The position numbers and the translations under genes were made by a program. Below the pieces are notes generated by a model. It was not told the origin of the DNA and made no database searches. It was given only the letters and a program-made list of their open reading frames with translations. 36,109 bases of DNA from an uncultured Clostridia bacterium (GTDB lineage Bacteria > Bacillota > Clostridia > Oscillospirales > Acutalibacteraceae), in contig CAMHJC010000012.1 of assembly GCA_946185345.1 (NCBI GenBank), positions 1 to 36,109 on the forward strand, given 5' to 3'. Numbering within the stretch: the first letter of the stretch is position 1; every line of letters begins with the position of its first letter. Positions 26,454 to 34,606 of the stretch are shown here, one piece after another.

Positions 26454-27512
26454 TTACTCCACGTTAAAGACAGTTTTGGCCACGGTCACGCCGTTGAAGG
26501 CGGCATACAGCCGGTAATCGCCCGGTTCGGAGGGAGCTTTGATATCTGCGAGCAGAATCCGGTAAACATGCGCCGGCTTGTCCTGCGGATTGGTGGAGAG
26601 GCCCTTTCTGGTAAACTCGGAGATAATCCGTCCCTTGGTGTCGGTGATGTAGACGGTCATATCTATTTTGTGGGAAGAATCGGTGTCTCCGCTGATAATC
26701 ATCGAAGTTCTGTAAGGCTGGTCCGGACTGAGCGTTTTGAAGGGAACGACCTGCATTGAAGCGGGAGAGTCGGCAGCACATACAACAAATCGTATAATTT
26801 TAAGTTGATTATACGAATCGGAATATTTATCGGTTTTAAAAGTTGATTTGCCGACTGAAAAATACCTTGTTACGGGCATGACGCAAACCGTGTAATTGAC
26901 TTCGGAAAGCAGATTGGTGAGCCTGCAACGGGACTTGGCGCCCTTTGCAACCGACACAGTATCCGAAATGAAATGACGCTTGCCTTCCTTGTCGATGGCA
27001 TAGGCCGCCACGGTAAATCCCTCGTCAATTCCTTCAAATTTCCAGGTGACGTCGGCGCTGTCGGGCTGAATATCGGTCACGTCAACGCTTGTGACTTTGC
27101 AAAACGGCGATGTCCGGCAAACCAGAGTGGCAGGTTCATGCTCACCCTTGCCGTCAATCGGAATGACCTGCGCCGTGTAGGAGGTGTCAGGTTCAAGGCC
27201 CCGTATGGCGGCGAAAGGATCCTCGGTGCGGATCTCGGTGAATTCCGGGCGGTCGAAGGATTGATATCTGACAGCGAATTCAATGACATCGGCGGAGCTG
27301 TTCCACGACAGCAGCACCGAGGAATCGGTGGCGCCGATCTGCTTCAGTTCCAGAATTTCCGGAGCGGCGCTCTCCCGCTGCGCTTTGAAGTGCTGCACGA
27401 ATACAAATACCAGACACAGCGAGACGACCGCGCCGGCGGCAATCAGGATCACGGTGATCCTGTTTAATTTCTTCTCGCTTTCCAAAATGGTGACATTGCT
27501 TTTGTCTATCAT
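26454..27512 (-). CDS. membrane-anchored protein with two FN3-like domains
   Basis: A 352-residue protein with a short cytosolic N-terminus, one span (about 19-40) and an extracellular part. Two fibronectin type III-like domains lie at about 50-136 (APEILELKQIGATDSSVLLSW...LEPDTSYTAQVIPI) and 140-230 (DIQPDSADVTWKF...LSEVNYTVCVMPV). The C-terminal beta-rich domain of about 110 residues ends GDYRLYAAFNGVTVAKTVFNVE. FN3 domains bind proteins or sugars or act as spacers. No enzyme motif is visible. The start is the ATG at 27512; an upstream TTG would add one residue. It lies 49 nt downstream of the zinc-ribbon membrane gene on the same strand, probably in one operon. Confidence 0.75.
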   Translation of the reverse strand: MIDKSNVTILESEKKLNRITVILIAAGAVVSLCLVFVFVQHFKAQRESAAPEILELKQIGATDSSVLLSWNSSADVIEFAVRYQSFDRPEFTEIRTEDPFAAIRGLEPDTSYTAQVIPIDGKGEHEPATLVCRTSPFCKVTSVDVTDIQPDSADVTWKFEGIDEGFTVAAYAIDKEGKRHFISDTVSVAKGAKSRCRLTNLLSEVNYTVCVMPVTRYFSVGKSTFKTDKYSDSYNQLKIIRFVVCAADSPASMQVVPFKTLSPDQPYRTSMIISGDTDSSHKIDMTVYITDTKGRIISEFTRKGLSTNPQDKPAHVYRILLADIKAPSEPGDYRLYAAFNGVTVAKTVFNVE

Positions 27513-27561
27513 CAAAAATTCCGTCCTGTTATAAATTTATTAAAAATAACAATTTGGATTA

Positions 27562-28521
27562 TCAGTTGGAGGAGCTGTCCTCGGATTGACTGTCTTCAGG
27601 CGTATCCTCACCGGAAACCGTATCATCGGCAGATGCTTCGTCGCTCTCGGTGAGCGGTTCTGTTTCAATGGCGGTGCCTGACTCAACCGCATCCGGATCG
27701 TCAACGGCGTCCTGCGTGTCACGGAATACCTTGTCACTGTTGGAGATGTTCCACATGATGCAGGGTCTTTCGTCATCTTTGCTGACGATAAAGGCCAGCC
27801 ATGTCTCGACATGTTCCCCCTTGGAAATCAGGCTCAGCCTGTTGGCGTAGGAGATATCGCTGATACATTCATAACCGTTGGAGAAAAGACTGACGGAGTT
27901 GGAAGGAAACGCAGTGGGATTTCCCATGGGAAGCGCCACAATGGCGTCATTCTCCTGCTCGGTGACGGCGATTTTGAATTTGACCAGGTAAATATCCTCG
28001 CTATCGGTGTCATATTCCGGCAGCACAGCGCCTTCGAGCATTTTGAGAGCGGCTTCTCCACGGTAGGTTTCCAGCAGGGAGACTTCATATTCGCAGTCCA
28101 CTTCGCCGGCCGAGAAGCTGAAAAGTGTCTCCTTAAAGCTGAGAGGCGTGTTGCGTCCGACAGAATCATCCGATTTGTCGTCGTTCGACTTGTTGTAGTA
28201 TTTATTAAAGAAGTCGTCGAGATCATCGTCATAATCGTTGGAATCAAAATCGTCAACGGCGTCGATGCCGTATTCATCGAGCGATTTGACTGCGGCGTAG
28301 GAGAGGAACGAAATAAAGATGACAAATGCCGCAATCAGACTGATGACGGAAACAACGATGCCAATGATAATGGCGGCCAATTCTCCGCCTGACCGTTTTG
28401 AGGAGGTATTAATCTGATAAGGTGAAGCGGTTAAGGGACTGACGGAAGGCTGAACCGTTCCGCAAGAAGGGCATTGGCTGAAATCGGAGGGTGCTTGGTA
28501 CCCGCATCTGATGCATTTCAT
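27562..28521 (-). CDS. zinc-ribbon membrane protein with extracellular domain
   Basis: A 319-residue protein. The N-terminal zinc ribbon (Cys 3/6/17/20; CIRCG...CPSCG) is followed by a Ser/Thr/Pro linker and one long membrane span (about 47-77). A very acidic Asp/Asn stretch (DDFDSNDYDDDLDDFF) comes next, then a beta-rich domain of about 150 residues resembling DUF4352-type folds by pattern (FKIAVTEQENDAIVALP...SLFSNGYECISD). The tail is Ser/Glu/Asp-rich. The acidic region could bind Ca2+, but this is inference. AAGGAAG supports the ATG at 28521. It shares its plan (ribbon inside, domain outside) with the proteins encoded at 29896 and 30755. Confidence 0.75.
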   Translation of the reverse strand: MKCIRCGYQAPSDFSQCPSCGTVQPSVSPLTASPYQINTSSKRSGGELAAIIIGIVVSVISLIAAFVIFISFLSYAAVKSLDEYGIDAVDDFDSNDYDDDLDDFFNKYYNKSNDDKSDDSVGRNTPLSFKETLFSFSAGEVDCEYEVSLLETYRGEAALKMLEGAVLPEYDTDSEDIYLVKFKIAVTEQENDAIVALPMGNPTAFPSNSVSLFSNGYECISDISYANRLSLISKGEHVETWLAFIVSKDDERPCIMWNISNSDKVFRDTQDAVDDPDAVESGTAIETEPLTESDEASADDTVSGEDTPEDSQSEDSSSN

Positions 28522-28588
28522 AAATCAACTTCCTTTTCTAAATAAAATAAAATAAACAGAATGAAAAAAACGGCTTATTCTAATCATT

Positions 28589-28617
28589 AATATACACCCA
28601 TTCCAAAAAAAAAGCAA
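28589..28617 (-). promoter_or_regulatory. putative promoter of the zinc-ribbon/FN3 operon
   Basis: On the minus strand, TTGCTT (28617-28612), 17 nt, TATATT (28594-28589), about 68 nt upstream of the start codon. Confidence 0.45.
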
Positions 28618-28752
28618 TAACAATTTATTTGGCTGTCAGAAAATAGCGCCAGGATTTTTCATTTTTCTCACGGCAAAGGGAATATATTACTATAACGGTC
28701 ACATATTACAGGAAAAATAAGAAAAAATATCATTTATATTTTACAGGTTGTA

Positions 28753-28781
28753 TTGCAATTGGCGTATTTTTTTAGTATAAT
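28753..28781 (+). promoter_or_regulatory. promoter of the three-gene G-x-W cluster
   Basis: TTGCAA (28753-28758), 17 nt, TATAAT (28776-28781). RNA would start near 28788, which rules out the in-frame GTG at 28787 as the start of the first gene. Confidence 0.7.
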
Positions 28782-28819
28782 AATGAGTGGAAAAAAATCT
28801 GAAAAATGGAGAGAGTGTT

Positions 28820-29890
28820 ATGAAAGATATTTTCAGCCCTACGAGTTCAACCCCGGACGAAAACGCCATATCGACTGAGCCGATTGCGCTTCCCGGTTCC
28901 GACGCTGCCAAGGAGGAATTTCCCGATCTGGATTTTGATATTCCGCTGCTCGATATGCCGGATAAGGACAACGACCTGAGTCCCGATTTTTACAACCTGT
29001 TGGGCGGCACATCCAAAAGCCCCGAAGCGGACATCGCCGCCGTGCCGGACATCACGATACCGAAATCGGTCGATGAGGAAGAATTTACTCCCGTGCTTGA
29101 TTTTTCTTCGGAAAGACCGCAGGAGCCTGCCGAAGTCAAGCCGTCATTCGTGATGCCTGAGGAGGATCTGCTCATTCCCGACATGCCGGCGCCTGTGACC
29201 GATCCCTCCAGGATAACCAAGAAGAGCCTGAGCTACGAGTCCACCGTCAAGATCAAGAACGCCCGCCACGCCGAGAAAAACGAGGAACGCATCAACGAGC
29301 CTATCAAAAAGAACGCCCGACCCAACTACACCCCCAGACAGAGGGAATTTGAGGGCATTGCTTCGGGTACGGCGCACGTCAGCGGCGGCCTGCCCGAACT
29401 CAAGGATAATCAGATGTATGTCGCCATCACTCCCAAGGAGCTTCGCCGTCTCAGAAGCAGAAAATTCCGCGGACTGGGCGTGTTCTTCACCCTTTGTATG
29501 GCGGTGGTCGCCGCATTCTGCATCTGGAAATACGCCAGTTCATTTGCCGATCCTATCATAGGACGCTGGAAAGGCGACATCAACTCGGTGGCACTGGGAA
29601 TTGACGTCATCAGCGCCGTTGACCAGGACAATATATCCTCCACATGGGAATTCAGCGACAGCGGTTCGCTTTACGTCAATCTTCTGCTGAACGACACGCC
29701 GGTCAGCCTGAGCGGACACTATGTCAAGCTGAGCGACCCGAAGGGCGAGCAGTATCTCGAAATGACGCTGAAAAATCCCATGGACAATCAGGATTACACC
29801 ATCAGCATGTATTACACCGTTACCGGAAAGATACTGCAATTTAACGATATGGACGGAGTCGGAGCCGAAATAGATCTGACCAAGGAATGA
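28820..29890 (+). CDS. single-span membrane protein with external G-x-W domain (member 1)
   Basis: A 356-residue protein. The N-terminal 200 residues are acidic, Pro/Asp-rich and probably disordered in the cytosol. A basic juxtamembrane patch KELRRLRSRKFR precedes the single span (about 218-238). The external domain starts IIGRWKGDI (Trp250) and has the pattern W...TWEFSDSGSLYV...LSGHYVKLSD...YYTVTGKILQF, a small beta-sheet or lipocalin-like fold by appearance. It resembles the external domains of the next two genes. The ATG at 28820 is chosen because GGAGAG lies just upstream. It has no zinc ribbon, unlike the other two. Confidence 0.75.
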   Translation: MKDIFSPTSSTPDENAISTEPIALPGSDAAKEEFPDLDFDIPLLDMPDKDNDLSPDFYNLLGGTSKSPEADIAAVPDITIPKSVDEEEFTPVLDFSSERPQEPAEVKPSFVMPEEDLLIPDMPAPVTDPSRITKKSLSYESTVKIKNARHAEKNEERINEPIKKNARPNYTPRQREFEGIASGTAHVSGGLPELKDNQMYVAITPKELRRLRSRKFRGLGVFFTLCMAVVAAFCIWKYASSFADPIIGRWKGDINSVALGIDVISAVDQDNISSTWEFSDSGSLYVNLLLNDTPVSLSGHYVKLSDPKGEQYLEMTLKNPMDNQDYTISMYYTVTGKILQFNDMDGVGAEIDLTKE

Positions 29891-29895
29891 TAGTC

Positions 29896-30723
29896 ATGAC
29901 ACATTGTACGAAATGCGGCCGTGCGCTCGGAGACAAGGATAAATTCTGTCCCAAGTGCGGCGAAAAAGTCAACAGAAAAGCCGGAATCGCCGCCGAGAAA
30001 CAATCCCCGGGCGCGGCGCAGTCTCAGAATTCCACACAGCGGCCTGCCGAACCCGTTGTGGCTGATCCCAATTCGGTTCAATATGTCTATGTCAGTAAAA
30101 AAACCGGCAGGATTACCCGCAATCCGCATGTCAAGACAAGGTCGGAAGGCTGTTTTCAGTTTTTCGGGATCGCGCTTGCGGCTGTCGCTCTGGTCATCCT
30201 GATGGTGGCCGGATCGGTCTTTTTGTCGGGATATCTGTCGGAAGGCATGGGCGTCACGGAGAGCGGAGAGGATTACCCTTCCTTCACTTCGGCGGACACC
30301 GAAATAAGCTCGTGGAGCCGGCCTGAAGAAGTCAGCTCCCAGCCCGTTTCCTCCGAAACGGTTTCCTCCGCGCCTGTCTCCTCCGAGCCGACGATTCCGG
30401 AGGAGCAGACCGCCAAATATATGCAGAAGAAAATCACCGGCAAATGGAGCACCGATATTCCTTATAAAAATATGAAGCTCCCCGGCACCTTTGAATTTGA
30501 CGGCAAGGGAAAATGCAAATGCACGATCCGCGCCTTCCTTTTCTCCAAGAAATTCGACGGCACCTACAAAATCAAGGACGGCGGAGAATGTTCCCTGACC
30601 CTCAACGGTCTGGAGGAATATTTTGATGATGACACGATGGTAGGCACTCTTAAGTTTGTCACAGACGATCAGATTGAATTTACAGTCAGTGATACTGTAT
30701 GGAAATTAAACAGAGTGGAATAA
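29896..30723 (+). CDS. zinc-ribbon, single-span protein with external G-x-W domain (member 2)
   Basis: A 275-residue protein. It has a zinc ribbon (Cys 4/7/18/21), a linker, one span (about 90-112), a Ser-rich external stalk of repeating VSS-x-P/T units (147-165), and a domain starting ITGKWSTDI (Trp184). That domain continues GTFEFDGKGKCKCTI...FDGTYKIKDGGECSLTL, matching its neighbours by pattern. The start ATG at 29896 lies 5 nt after the previous stop, with AAGGA about 10 nt upstream; an ATG at 29887 would overlap it. Tight spacing shows one transcript and possibly a shared stoichiometry. Function unknown. Confidence 0.75.
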   Translation: MTHCTKCGRALGDKDKFCPKCGEKVNRKAGIAAEKQSPGAAQSQNSTQRPAEPVVADPNSVQYVYVSKKTGRITRNPHVKTRSEGCFQFFGIALAAVALVILMVAGSVFLSGYLSEGMGVTESGEDYPSFTSADTEISSWSRPEEVSSQPVSSETVSSAPVSSEPTIPEEQTAKYMQKKITGKWSTDIPYKNMKLPGTFEFDGKGKCKCTIRAFLFSKKFDGTYKIKDGGECSLTLNGLEEYFDDDTMVGTLKFVTDDQIEFTVSDTVWKLNRVE

Positions 30724-30754
30724 TTTACCGCTATGTCAGGAGGTACATTTTTCC

Positions 30755-32038
30755 ATGAGATGTCCCAGATGCAATCAGGAAATCAACCCACATTCCGAAA
30801 GATGTCCCAATTGCGGCACTTCAGCGAAACTGGCGGTGCCGGACGGCGACACGATGACGCGTGTGCGCAGACAGATTTCGGTGATGCGAAGAGAAACCGA
30901 GGTATCCGACGTTGATTTGTCGGACGCCTCTTTTTCACCTGTACTCAAATTCGACAAGCCGGAGGAGCATCCGCCCGAAGAGGTGATCGAGAACAATCCG
31001 GCCAATCAGTTTCCCGACGAGAGCTTTGATCCGGTGGATATTTCCGGCATGATTGAAAAACCGGAAGTCCATGACAGCGAAAAAAAGCACCGGGAGATTT
31101 CGGCAAGCATTCGCCGCATGATCAATGACAAGCAGGATGACCTGCTCGCGGAGTATTATTTCAAGGACGGCATTTCCGATCTGGAAAGATACCGTCTGGC
31201 GCAGAGCTATGCCCGGCTGGATGAACAGAATCCACCCCTGCCGGCGGCGGATGATTCAGACGGCAGGCAGGCGCAGGATGAAGAAAGCGGCCGTTCCGGA
31301 CAGGACAGGCGGAAGACGGATTCCTTGCGCCGGAAGGAATCCGGACAGACCAGGCCGGACAAGGCCGACACGCCGGAGCATGAGGACGGCGAGGAGATGT
31401 CCGAAGCGGCAAAGCGGCTGAGTCAGTTTCCCGAGGAAAAGGGCTTTGACAAATTCGTGACCACCGTGTGGGAGAAATACGATCATGCCGTGCTCAAAGT
31501 CAGGAAATTCCTGCGCAGACATATTCTGGACAGGCTCAAAAGGCTTTACGACTGGTTTGACGCCAAGACCCGGAGATTCATGAATCCGCTGCTAGACAGG
31601 TTTTACTACAGTCGGTTCGGCAGTCTGAAGCGCAAGCGGGCGGAAAACGACAGCGAGAGCTATCTTCTTCGCCGCAGGGTGTGGGGCGTCATCGGAGTGG
31701 TGCTGGTGCTGCTGATCGGGGGACTCTTTATGGTCAGAATGATGATGTCCGACGAAATCAACGGCGAATGGATTATTTCCACCGACGCCGGCGGCAATCC
31801 CAATATCATCATGGAATTCAAGCCGGGCGGCAGCGCGGTGATTTCGGTCAAATCGGAGGACGGCTGGCATGTCCACAAGCAGGGACGGTACAGCACCCAG
31901 CGCAAAAACGGGCATGATCTGCTCACTATCACCTACGAGGACGGCGACGTGAAACGTCTGTATTATATCATTGAGGGCGACCAGGGAACCTTTATCAATG
32001 TAGATACCAATATAAGGGTAGTTTATCAGCTCAAGTGA
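30755..32038 (+). CDS. zinc-ribbon, single-span protein with external G-x-W domain (member 3)
   Basis: A 427-residue protein. The zinc ribbon (Cys 3/6/17/20; MRCPRCNQEI...RCPNC) is followed by a long charged cytosolic region and a helical basic stretch before the membrane (about 235-308). A single span lies at about 309-329. A short external domain starts INGEWIIST (Trp339) and continues IIMEFKPGGSAVISV...GRYSTQRKNGHDLLTITY, the same G-x-W...F...G...G-x-Y pattern as members 1 and 2. AGGAGGT lies 10 nt before the ATG. It is probably a sensor or scaffold coupling outside to inside, but this is inference. Confidence 0.75.
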   Translation: MRCPRCNQEINPHSERCPNCGTSAKLAVPDGDTMTRVRRQISVMRRETEVSDVDLSDASFSPVLKFDKPEEHPPEEVIENNPANQFPDESFDPVDISGMIEKPEVHDSEKKHREISASIRRMINDKQDDLLAEYYFKDGISDLERYRLAQSYARLDEQNPPLPAADDSDGRQAQDEESGRSGQDRRKTDSLRRKESGQTRPDKADTPEHEDGEEMSEAAKRLSQFPEEKGFDKFVTTVWEKYDHAVLKVRKFLRRHILDRLKRLYDWFDAKTRRFMNPLLDRFYYSRFGSLKRKRAENDSESYLLRRRVWGVIGVVLVLLIGGLFMVRMMMSDEINGEWIISTDAGGNPNIIMEFKPGGSAVISVKSEDGWHVHKQGRYSTQRKNGHDLLTITYEDGDVKRLYYIIEGDQGTFINVDTNIRVVYQLK

Positions 32039-32060
32039 TTGTTTCATTTGAGCCAAAGCT

Positions 32061-32088
32061 GAAATCCGCCTCACGCAGGGCGGATTTC
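32061..32088 (+). other. strong hairpin without T-run
   Basis: GAAATCCGCC and GGCGGATTTC form a perfect 10-bp stem with an 8-nt loop in the spacer after member 3. GAAGGGAAG follows, so it is not a typical terminator. It may stabilise or process the mRNA. Confidence 0.5.
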
Positions 32089-32162
32089 GAAGGGAAGCCG
32101 TTGTGTTGTTCAACAGGGACAACCGGCTGATGACGATTCAGACAGGAGGTACAGCAAACGGC

Positions 32163-32621
32163 ATGAATCGTGAAGAGAATCATTCTACATCTCCCGCAAT
32201 CGGGAAATCATCCCTTTTCGGGCTGAAAGAAAATACGGCTGGCGTATTGGTGGGAGGAGCGGCGCTTGCGGCGTCCTTTGTTCCTTACGCAAGCTGGTTT
32301 GCGTGGATCATTCCCGCCGCCGCGGCGTTGATAGAGAGAAAGAGTCCGTTCGCAAAAGTGTGCGATGTGCAGCTGTTTCTGTGTGCGGCGATGATCAGCA
32401 TATGTTCGCTGATTACGCTGATCATTTCACCTTACGCGCAGGAAGCAAGCGGCAACCGGCTGATGACGCTGGGCGCGGTCGGAATCATCATGTCGCTCCT
32501 TCGGGTGGCAGGTCTGGTGTTCGAGATACTCACAGCGTATTATTCCTACAAAATGGAACTTTTTGAGATACCGCAGGTCACTTTATTGATTAAAAAACTG
32601 CTGAAATATTCCAAAAACTGA
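32163..32621 (+). CDS. multi-span membrane protein, unknown function
   Basis: A 152-residue protein with three predicted spans (about 28-55, 73-95 and 103-130). The stretch FAWIIPAAAALIERKSPFAKVCDVQLFL resembles small DUF4870-like membrane proteins by pattern only. The start is the ATG at 32163, with AGGAGGT 12 nt upstream; an earlier in-frame ATG at 32103 lacks a Shine-Dalgarno sequence. It follows the three-gene cluster after 124 nt with no clear terminator between, so it may belong to the same transcript. Confidence 0.7.
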   Translation: MNREENHSTSPAIGKSSLFGLKENTAGVLVGGAALAASFVPYASWFAWIIPAAAALIERKSPFAKVCDVQLFLCAAMISICSLITLIISPYAQEASGNRLMTLGAVGIIMSLLRVAGLVFEILTAYYSYKMELFEIPQVTLLIKKLLKYSKN

Positions 32622-32631
32622 TATTTCATAT

Positions 32632-32651
32632 AAATATTACGAATTGTAATA
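32632..32651. promoter_or_regulatory. ATATTAC-N5-GTAATAT dyad
   Basis: ATATTAC (32634-32640) and GTAATAT (32646-32652) are inverted around GAATT, just upstream of the metallopeptidase gene. The half-site is shared with the dyads at 4544-4572 and 25577-25605. Confidence 0.35.
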
Positions 32652-32670
32652 TACAAAAAGGAACAGACAA

Positions 32671-33246
32671 ATGGTTGATTACATACTGATCAGATCAAAA
32701 CGGAAGAGCCTGTCGCTGCGCATCGACGATCATTGTCAGGTGGTTGTGCGTGCGCCGCAGAGAGTGCCAAAGCGGGAGATAGACGAATTTGTCAGCAGGC
32801 AGACCGAATGGATTGACCGCCATATGCCGGAAGCACGCAGACGGATGGAGCAGGCGCAGCGCCTCACGCCGGAGCTTCTGAGTGAACTGACCGGGAAGGC
32901 GGAGAGGGAGATTCCTCCGCTCGTGCGGAAATATGCCGCAATCATGGACGTGAAGCCGACTGGCGTCAGAATCACCCGGGCGCGCAAACGCTTCGGCAGC
33001 TGCAGCGGCCGGAACAGCCTGTGTTTTTCCTGCCTGCTGATGCTCTATCCGCCGGAGGCGGTGGAATGTGTGGTGGTGCACGAACTGGCCCACATCAGGC
33101 ACCACGACCACAGTCCGGCCTTTTACGGATTCATCGACCTGTTCATGCCGGATTACTGCCGCAGGGAGCGGCTTCTCAGAAATCCGCCCGAAGCGCTCCG
33201 TCCGGATTTTTCCAGCGGAAAATCCGACGGATGCGATAATTATTAA
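32671..33246 (+). CDS. YgjP-like zinc metallopeptidase (DUF45, M48-like)
   Basis: A 191-residue cytosolic protein of the YgjP/DUF45 family. The zinc motif VVHELAHIRHHDHSPAFY (from residue 135) supplies His137, Glu138 and His141, with His147 as the likely third ligand. The start VDYILIRSKRKSLSLRI and the segment KRFGSCSGRNSLCFSCLLMLYPPEAVE are typical. Family members are predicted zincin proteases with unknown substrates, and some occur beside restriction systems; none is seen here. AAAGGAA supports the ATG at 32671. Confidence 0.9.
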   Translation: MVDYILIRSKRKSLSLRIDDHCQVVVRAPQRVPKREIDEFVSRQTEWIDRHMPEARRRMEQAQRLTPELLSELTGKAEREIPPLVRKYAAIMDVKPTGVRITRARKRFGSCSGRNSLCFSCLLMLYPPEAVECVVVHELAHIRHHDHSPAFYGFIDLFMPDYCRRERLLRNPPEALRPDFSSGKSDGCDNY

Positions 33247-33420
33247 CATAATAACAGCATAATCTTAATGAATGACTGCTATAATAAGCATACATCGGAA
33301 AATAAATGATCGCTCTTTTGTATGCCGCCTGATTTTCGCAACTATTACAGCAAATTACAAATATTCCCCTGATTCAGGGCTTTTGTGACGAAATCGTAAC
33401 CAATTTCTGACTCGATTCTA

Positions 33421-33449
33421 TTGACGAATCGGGTAAATTATTCTATTAT
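33421..33449 (+). promoter_or_regulatory. putative promoter of the exported paralogue pair
   Basis: TTGACG (33421-33426), 17 nt, TATTAT (33444-33449), followed by a second A/T box TATAAT. It lies about 88 nt upstream of the first gene. Confidence 0.55.
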
Positions 33450-33536
33450 ATATAATGAAAAGAAAGAATAAGGCGAGGCATTTTCCGGTGGCTGAGACCT
33501 TATCAATTATTAATTATACGAAGGTGTGTTTGGACT

Positions 33537-34505
33537 ATGGACGCAAAAACTAAGAGCATCATCATCGGCTTGTCGTCGGCGTTTGCGGCGGTACTGATCA
33601 TTGTACTTCTTTTCTTTTCCATCAGCGGCATCAGCAACGGAAACGGCAGCGAAAAAAAGAACAAAAAAGATAATGCGCAGGTTGTCAGCGTCGATTCCGA
33701 CGGAAACATCATCGTCATTGTCGAGGATGATGACGATGACGAAGACGGCGGCTCTTCCGCCGACCCGGTGTCTTCCGAGGAGAATAAGACCGACACACCC
33801 GCCATATTCGGCCGAAGCGATATCGACGGCATCACCGGGGGCAAGGATTCATTCTCGCAGCTGGTCAAGGCGGTCAATCCAAGCTCCTATGAGTGGAACA
33901 CCGACAACATCAAGGCCACTTCCGAAGTGGAAGTCAAGCTCATTGCCTACGACGGAAGCTACGCGGTGATCGGCGTGCCTTACGAAGCGCCCGACTACAC
34001 CATCGACGGCGAAATCGTCGGCTCTGGCAGCGACATCACCGAATGGGATATCTACGGCAAGTGCAAAAAAGAAAAGTGCAGAGTCAAGGAAATCGTATGG
34101 TTCTCCAACAAAATGGGCTTCACGTTTCCCAGAGGCGTGAAGATCGGCACCGCCTATTCCGAGGTAGCGACTGCCTACTATAAAATCGAAAATCCCGAAA
34201 AGTCATATATTTATTATGATGTGAAGAATGTGCTGACCGACAGCGCCAAACTCAAGGCCTACAACAAGGCGGAAGAAGCCTATATCGGCGGCAAGCTGTA
34301 CAAGACCACCACCATGATTGAATACAATTACAAGGAAAATCCCGATGCGTATCCCTTTGTCGACAACAGCAAGAATATTATCCGCTACGGATTCAACTCC
34401 ATCATGGATACCGATTCCACGCTGGGTCAGTGGTACATAGACTACGCAACCGCCAATTCAAAAGTCGTGGGAGTCTACTTCCACATGAAAGGTGCGGACG
34501 ACTGA
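33537..34505 (+). CDS. membrane-anchored exported protein, paralogue A of a pair
   Basis: A 322-residue protein with one N-terminal span (about 8-31), a very acidic linker (EDDDDDEDGG) and a folded domain at about 106-318. I do not recognise the domain. Its landmarks are YEWNT, YTIDGEIVGSGSDITEW, IVWFSNKMGFTFPRGVKIGT, YIGGKLYK and YGFNSIM (284-290), with a closing GQWYIDYA...VVGVYF. The same landmarks occur in the gene downstream. The two Cys of the domain (176 and 181) may pair. GAAGGTG supports the ATG at 33537. Function unknown. Confidence 0.78.
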   Translation: MDAKTKSIIIGLSSAFAAVLIIVLLFFSISGISNGNGSEKKNKKDNAQVVSVDSDGNIIVIVEDDDDDEDGGSSADPVSSEENKTDTPAIFGRSDIDGITGGKDSFSQLVKAVNPSSYEWNTDNIKATSEVEVKLIAYDGSYAVIGVPYEAPDYTIDGEIVGSGSDITEWDIYGKCKKEKCRVKEIVWFSNKMGFTFPRGVKIGTAYSEVATAYYKIENPEKSYIYYDVKNVLTDSAKLKAYNKAEEAYIGGKLYKTTTMIEYNYKENPDAYPFVDNSKNIIRYGFNSIMDTDSTLGQWYIDYATANSKVVGVYFHMKGADD

Positions 34506-34606
34506 TCCTGCGTCAGTTTCACTGAGACTGTCGGAAGGGACGGACATGAGGACATGACAGACATCCATGATCATGGCAATTAACGGAGAAAGGAAGGCGG
34601 GTCAAA

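Noticed and set aside
32041-32056. GTTTCATTTGAG, half similar to parS
   Set aside because: Only one half resembles parS. The palindrome is broken, so ParB binding is unlikely.
32671-33246. YgjP-like metallopeptidase as part of a defence (restriction) island
   Set aside because: Some relatives sit beside restriction systems, but no methylase, helicase or nuclease gene is visible in the window.
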